Assembly (NCBI GenBank): GCA_002695185.1
Contig: NZOF01000059.1
Coordinates: forward strand, 1 to 47,330
Reading direction: 5' to 3'
Length of the DNA stretch: 47,330 nucleotides
Source: Erythrobacter sp.
GTDB lineage: Bacteria; Pseudomonadota; Alphaproteobacteria; Sphingomonadales; Sphingomonadaceae
Shown: positions 43,784 to 47,330 of the stretch, piece after piece
Numbering within the stretch: the first letter of the stretch is position 1
Layout of the letters: every line of letters begins with the position of its first letter
Position numbers and translations under genes: made by a program
The notes under the pieces: generated by a model
What the model saw: the letters and a program-made list of their open reading frames with translations, nothing else
Database searches by the model: none
What the model was told of the DNA's origin: nothing

Positions 43784-43849
43784 CACTGGCTTGCGCTGCG
43801 CCTTCGCGCTGCTAGGCTCGCAAGCGGACAGAGGAGTGGAGAGACCTAT

Positions 43850-44713
43850 ATGTGCGATCAGGAACAGCTTGCCCGCTGGGCGAAACAAGCGCTGAGCCGC
43901 CGGACGTTTGGAGCTGGCACCTTAGCCGGCGCCGCGGCAGCCTGCACTCCCATGGGTATGGAGAATACGTCCGGGGCGACCAGCGTTACAGGAAGAAAGG
44001 TAAGCTTCCGTACGGCTGCAGGCACCATGGACGCCGAATTCTTCCACCCGGAAACGGGAACCCATCCCGGCGTTATCTTCTGGCCCGATATTGCCGGTAT
44101 CCGTGAAGCCAAGCGGCAGATGGCCCGCCGCCTGGCAGCAAGCGGATATGCGGTCCTGCTGGTCAATCCCTATTATCGCGATGTGACGGGCGAACAGTTT
44201 GCCGATTTCGCGACCTTCGCCGCCAACAAGGGTTTTGAGAAAGTGAAACCGTGGCGCGACAAGCTGGATGCTGAGGCGATCCAGTTCGATGGACGTGCCG
44301 CAACTGCATGGTTGCTTGCGCAGAATGCGGTCGACAAATCGGCAAGGATCGGCACGCAAGGCTATTGCATGGGAGGGCCCTTCACGATCTGGACGGCCGC
44401 CGCGGCACCCGAAGTCGGTGCCGCATGCAGCTTCCACGGAGGGGGGCTCGTGCGCGAGGGAGAAGACAGCCCTCACCGCATGCTCAATGCGGATGATCAC
44501 TATCTCATAGCCATCGCAGAGAACGACGATGCCGAGCAGCCGGAGGCCAAGACCGCGCTCCGCAATGCGGCGAGCACTGTCGGAGCCCCTGCGGAAATCG
44601 AAGTCTATCCTGCCGATCATGGCTGGTGCGTTCCCGACAGCCCCGCTTACGATCGCGACGCGGCGGAGAAGGCGTGGAGCCGTCTTTTGGCAACCTATAG
44701 CGAGGCCCTTTGA
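43850..44713 (+). CDS. Tat-exported dienelactone hydrolase family protein
   Basis: A 287-residue alpha/beta hydrolase. The N-terminus contains SRRTFGAGTLAGAAAAC, a twin-arginine signal with a cysteine after the hydrophobic stretch, so it may be exported folded and lipidated. The catalytic triad of the dienelactone hydrolase family is visible: nucleophile Cys in GTQGYCMGGPF, an Asp in the ENDDAEQ region and His in YPADHGWCVPDS. Members act on dienelactones or other esters; substrate unknown. Its stop is next to the start of the serine hydrolase gene, suggesting an operon. Confidence 0.9.
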   Translation: MCDQEQLARWAKQALSRRTFGAGTLAGAAAACTPMGMENTSGATSVTGRKVSFRTAAGTMDAEFFHPETGTHPGVIFWPDIAGIREAKRQMARRLAASGYAVLLVNPYYRDVTGEQFADFATFAANKGFEKVKPWRDKLDAEAIQFDGRAATAWLLAQNAVDKSARIGTQGYCMGGPFTIWTAAAAPEVGAACSFHGGGLVREGEDSPHRMLNADDHYLIAIAENDDAEQPEAKTALRNAASTVGAPAEIEVYPADHGWCVPDSPAYDRDAAEKAWSRLLATYSEAL

Positions 44714-44715
44714 AG

Positions 44716-45972
44716 ATGCGTATTGTGCCCTTGGTAGCAGCCTGTGCGCTGTCATTCATTCCCGCCTCGCTTTCCGCGCAGGAGTTCGAGCCTGATTGTG
44801 ACCGGATCGAAGCCTTCCTCGAGGATGCAACCCAAGGAGACCGTGTCGCCGGCGCCTCCGCGCTGGTCTGGAAGGACGGGGCAGAGCGTTGCTTCGAAGT
44901 TGCTGGGGAAGCGGATCGCGAAGCATCGCGTCCCTTTGCCCGCGATACGCTGGTTCAGTTCTTCTCGATGACCAAGCCCATCACCGGCGTTGCGTTGATG
45001 ACGCTTTGGGAAGATGGCAAGTTCGGCCTGGACGATCCGCTGTACTGGCATCTGCCCGAATACGAGGGCATCGAAGTTCTACGTGGCGAAACCGCCGAGG
45101 GTGAAGCCATCACGAGCAAGCCATCCAGACCGATCACCGTCCGCGATGTTCTCCGGCACACGGCAGGATTCACTTACGGTGCCAATGGCAATCCTCAGAA
45201 TGCGGCAGATCGGGTCTGGGAGGAACTGCAACCGCTTGATGCGAAGAATACCCTCGCCGAATTCTCGGAAAAAATGGCGCAGGTCCCACTGCTGTTCGAT
45301 CCTGGCACCCACTGGCATTACAGCGCAGGCGTCGACGTTCAGGCGCGGCTGGTGGAAGTTCTCTCGGGCAAGCCCTATGCCGACTACGTTCGCGAAACCA
45401 TTTTCGAACCCCTGGGAATGAACGACACGCGGTGGGCTCGTTCGGACGAAGACCTTTCGCGGCTCGCAAGAATATACACGGTCGAGGATGGTGATTTCGA
45501 ACCTTTGCCGGACGACATCTGGCTTCGTAACAATTTCATGGGCAACCCGTTGACCATGGGCGGATCCGGCCTGGTCGGAACGGTCGATGATTACCTGCGC
45601 TTCGCGCGAATGCTGCTGGGTGAGGGCGCGCTAGGTGATACGCGGATCCTGAAACCTGCCACTGTCCGCCTAATGGCTACCGACCAACTCGACCCGGCCA
45701 TACCAGACGAAAACAGAATGTGGCTCGTAGGTAAGGGAAGCGGTGGCTTCGGATTCGATTTCTTCGTGAGAACGGCGGCGCCCGCAACTCCGGAAGAAAA
45801 TCGCGGCACCGTCGGCGAATTCTTCTGGGACGGTTGGCCTTCGATGCTGTTCTGGGTCGATCCCCGGCAGGACATGGTGGTGGTGTTCGCCACCCAGAAG
45901 CTGCCATTCGATAACCAGCTGCACCATGATTTTCGCGATGCGGTGTACGGCGAAAGCTATCCGGGCGAATAG
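44716..45972 (+). CDS. Class C beta-lactamase-like serine hydrolase
   Basis: A 418-residue exported protein of the beta-lactamase/esterase superfamily. The signal peptide is MRIVPLVAACALSFIPASLSAQ. The catalytic SxxK is FSMTKPITG, and the tyrosine motif is HYSAGVD in place of YxN. Such proteins are usually esterases or peptidases rather than antibiotic-inactivating beta-lactamases, and lack of a canonical KTG (nearest is the GEFFWDGW region) supports that. ATG 44716 is preferred; an in-frame TTG at 44710 overlaps the previous stop and is an alternative. It is the second gene of a pair with the dienelactone hydrolase-like gene. Confidence 0.9.
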   Translation: MRIVPLVAACALSFIPASLSAQEFEPDCDRIEAFLEDATQGDRVAGASALVWKDGAERCFEVAGEADREASRPFARDTLVQFFSMTKPITGVALMTLWEDGKFGLDDPLYWHLPEYEGIEVLRGETAEGEAITSKPSRPITVRDVLRHTAGFTYGANGNPQNAADRVWEELQPLDAKNTLAEFSEKMAQVPLLFDPGTHWHYSAGVDVQARLVEVLSGKPYADYVRETIFEPLGMNDTRWARSDEDLSRLARIYTVEDGDFEPLPDDIWLRNNFMGNPLTMGGSGLVGTVDDYLRFARMLLGEGALGDTRILKPATVRLMATDQLDPAIPDENRMWLVGKGSGGFGFDFFVRTAAPATPEENRGTVGEFFWDGWPSMLFWVDPRQDMVVVFATQKLPFDNQLHHDFRDAVYGESYPGE

Positions 45973-46053
45973 CCTGATTGCTATTCTATGGGCCCGCGCT
46001 TTCCAAAGCTGCCGGGGGGCACTGAGGCTATTACGGAGATGAACGCGTACAGG

Positions 46054-46080
46054 TCAGCGGCGGCGATGGTGCCGCCCTGA
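46054..46080. terminator. Possible bidirectional stem-loop between convergent genes
   Basis: GGCGGC (46059-46064) and GCCGCC (46071-46076) close a GATGGT loop; TCAG (46054-46057) and CTGA (46077-46080) extend the stem with one bulged C. It lies between the convergent serine hydrolase and NDUFA9-like genes. No U-tract on either side, so termination is only plausible. The rest of the 134-base gap shows nothing. Confidence 0.35.
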
Positions 46081-46106
46081 TCGTCAGACCGCGCTAAGTC
46101 AGCTTG

Positions 46107-47057
46107 TTAGGCGCTTAGCCGCTCGGCAAAGCGCCCATGCTTGCGGAAGCGCGTCATCCACTTGTCCAGGAACAGCCCCAGCGGCTTCGGTTCGATATCG
46201 AACTTCTCGAAACCGGGAAGCTTCCCGCTTGCGACATTCCCTTCCTTCAGGAGATTCCACTGATCGCTGCCCATCGGCGTGCCGGGCAGGGCGGCGAAGG
46301 CGGCCGACAGGCCATCCGGCATGGGCAGGAAGGTACGCTTGCGCCGCTGGGCATCGGCGATGCGCTGGTTGATCTCCATCATCGTGAGCTTTTCCGGCCC
46401 GCCCAGCTCATAGGTCTTTCCGCCATGCTTTGCGGGCTGTTCCAGGCTCTGGGCGATGGCCTCGGCAACGTCGTCGACATAAACCAGCTGCAATTGTGCA
46501 TCCGGCGCGAACACAGGCAGGATCGGCAGTTTCGAAATCAGGTCGCCGAACATGTTGAGGAAATTGTCGTCTTTCCCGAAAATGATAGAAGGACGGATAA
46601 TCGTCGCTTTCGGGTAATCTTCCTTCACCAGGCTTTCACCCAGATGCTTGGCGCTGGCGTATTCGTTATCGGTGTTCTCATCGGGAGCCTGCGCAATCGC
46701 GCTGACATGAACGAACGCTTTGGCGCCGGTCTCGCGCGCCGCTTCGGCCATCCAGCCCGGCGCCAAGCCCATCAATTTCTTCAAATTGCCGTCGAAGCTG
46801 CCGACGAGGTTTACCACGGCATCGGCCCCCTCGATGCACTGTTCGACGCTCCGCCTGTCGGTTGCGTCCATCCGGGCAAACTGCAACTGACCGAGATTGG
46901 CGAGGGGTTTCAACTTGAAAGCGTCGCGGGGATGGCGACTGCAAATCCGCAGTCGCGCACCGCGCGAGAGCAGCGCCTGTGCCACGTAATTGCCCAGAAA
47001 GCCGGTGCCACCCATCAGCACTACCGTCTTGCCATTCAATGCACCGCTTTTGGCCAT
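46107..47057 (-). CDS. Complex I NDUFA9-subunit-family / atypical SDR NAD(P)-binding protein
   Basis: A 316-residue Rossmann-fold protein of the atypical short-chain dehydrogenase group. The nucleotide-binding motif is VVLMGGTGFLGNYVAQALL, followed by FVHVSAIAQAP, the YASAKHLGE active-site-like segment (Tyr-x-x-x-Lys with serine upstream), TIIRPSIIFGKDDNFLNMF and QLVYVDDVAEAI. This matches the NDUFA9-like family, whose mitochondrial member is an accessory subunit of respiratory complex I; alphaproteobacterial members may be similarly associated. No nuo gene lies in this window. Starts about 180 bases from the divergently oriented tRNA-Leu. Confidence 0.92.
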   Translation of the reverse strand: MAKSGALNGKTVVLMGGTGFLGNYVAQALLSRGARLRICSRHPRDAFKLKPLANLGQLQFARMDATDRRSVEQCIEGADAVVNLVGSFDGNLKKLMGLAPGWMAEAARETGAKAFVHVSAIAQAPDENTDNEYASAKHLGESLVKEDYPKATIIRPSIIFGKDDNFLNMFGDLISKLPILPVFAPDAQLQLVYVDDVAEAIAQSLEQPAKHGGKTYELGGPEKLTMMEINQRIADAQRRKRTFLPMPDGLSAAFAALPGTPMGSDQWNLLKEGNVASGKLPGFEKFDIEPKPLGLFLDKWMTRFRKHGRFAERLSA

Positions 47058-47239
47058 GTTCTCTTCTCTGAAAGGGGTTATTCGAATTCGCTCGGTGCCG
47101 CCCTAGCCGCAACCTGTAAGCCCCTGCAAGCGTTCCGCGTCGCGTCTACGCGAATAGCGTTGACAAGCTGCCTCGCCCTTCGCTAGTGGCCCGCGCCTAC
47201 CCGAGAGCAGACTCGTATGATCTGCATCCTCGACAGTGT

Positions 47240-47326
47240 GCCCAGATGGCGGAATTGGTAGACGCACCGTCTTCAGGTGGCGGCGCTCGCAAGGGCGTGG
47301 AGGTTCGAGTCCTCTTCTGGGCACCA
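47240..47326 (+). tRNA. tRNA-Leu (anticodon CAG)
   Basis: An 87-base leucine tRNA with encoded CCA. The acceptor stem GCCCAGA (47240-47246) pairs with TCTGGGC (47316-47322), the discriminator is A, and CCA lies at 47324-47326. The D-loop has GGAATTGGTAGACGC. The anticodon stem CCGTC/GGCGG encloses TTCAGGT, giving anticodon CAG, which reads CUG codons. A long variable arm, as in all tRNA-Leu, and the T-arm GGTTCGAGTCC are present. Confidence 0.97.
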
Positions 47327-47330
47327 TTCA

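Noticed and set aside
44716..45972. Annotation as an antibiotic-resistance AmpC beta-lactamase
   Set aside because: SxxK is present but the YxN and KTG motifs are not canonical; the family is mostly esterases and peptidases.
45973..46106. Minus-strand peptide QGGTIAAADLYAFISVIASVP resembling the end of a cytochrome c domain
   Set aside because: Only about 25 codons, no haem motif CxxCH and no start; better explained by the GC stem-loop between convergent genes.

Overview
The window looks like chromosomal DNA of a high-GC alphaproteobacterium, most likely Sphingomonadales and probably Erythrobacteraceae. The evidence is the gene content: an FzlA-type GST-like cell-division protein, the mutM/ubiE/ubiB/coaBC/dut neighbourhood, Caulobacter-type TonB-dependent receptors next to a flavin-dependent halogenase and GH13/GH97 alpha-glucosidases, and an NDUFA9-like protein. 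Placement rests on gene families only; no rRNA is present. No CRISPR array, insertion sequence, integrase or phage gene was seen.

Layout. 1-2784: partial frmA (formaldehyde detoxification), two small exported proteins and fzlA. 2790-3230: an AT-richer orphan gene. 3283-8710: core genes mutM, ubiE, ubiB, a DUF4345-like membrane protein, and coaBC with an unusual acidic linker. 8808-21736: a complete maltodextrin-use locus (MFS sugar transporter, LacI regulator, TonB-dependent receptor, FAD halogenase, exported GH13, cytoplasmic GH13, exported GH97) with tightly overlapping hydrolase genes. It sits between coaBC and dut, which are neighbours in many proteobacteria. 21862-22326: dut.

22433-31307 is the most unusual part: seven genes on the minus strand, touching or nearly touching. 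In transcription order they encode an ion-channel-like protein with a degenerate selectivity filter, a DUF2254 membrane protein, a UPF0182 giant membrane protein (broken by a -1 frameshift in this sequence), two paralogous membrane-tethered PadR-like half winged-helix proteins, a lipoprotein with about 40 curlin-like Q-G repeats, and a small exported protein. No csg secretion gene is present. I propose this as a candidate undescribed cell-envelope system. It is preceded by a 485-base gene-free stretch that is AT-rich at its operon-proximal end.

31793-47330: ordinary housekeeping and metabolism. Genes are a DUF4136 lipoprotein, yebC, ruvC, an ArsC/YffB-like protein, a GDPD, a nucleoside deaminase, ubiG, lysC, purT, an SLC13/RCK permease, a nitronate monooxygenase-like protein, a small conserved protein, purU, a Tat-exported dienelactone-hydrolase-like protein, a class C beta-lactamase-like serine hydrolase, an NDUFA9-like protein and tRNA-Leu(CAG). 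PurU releases formate and PurT consumes it, so these two genes, with frmA at the left edge, make formate/one-carbon flow a minor theme.

All family assignments come from reading motifs in the translated sequence; no database search was run.
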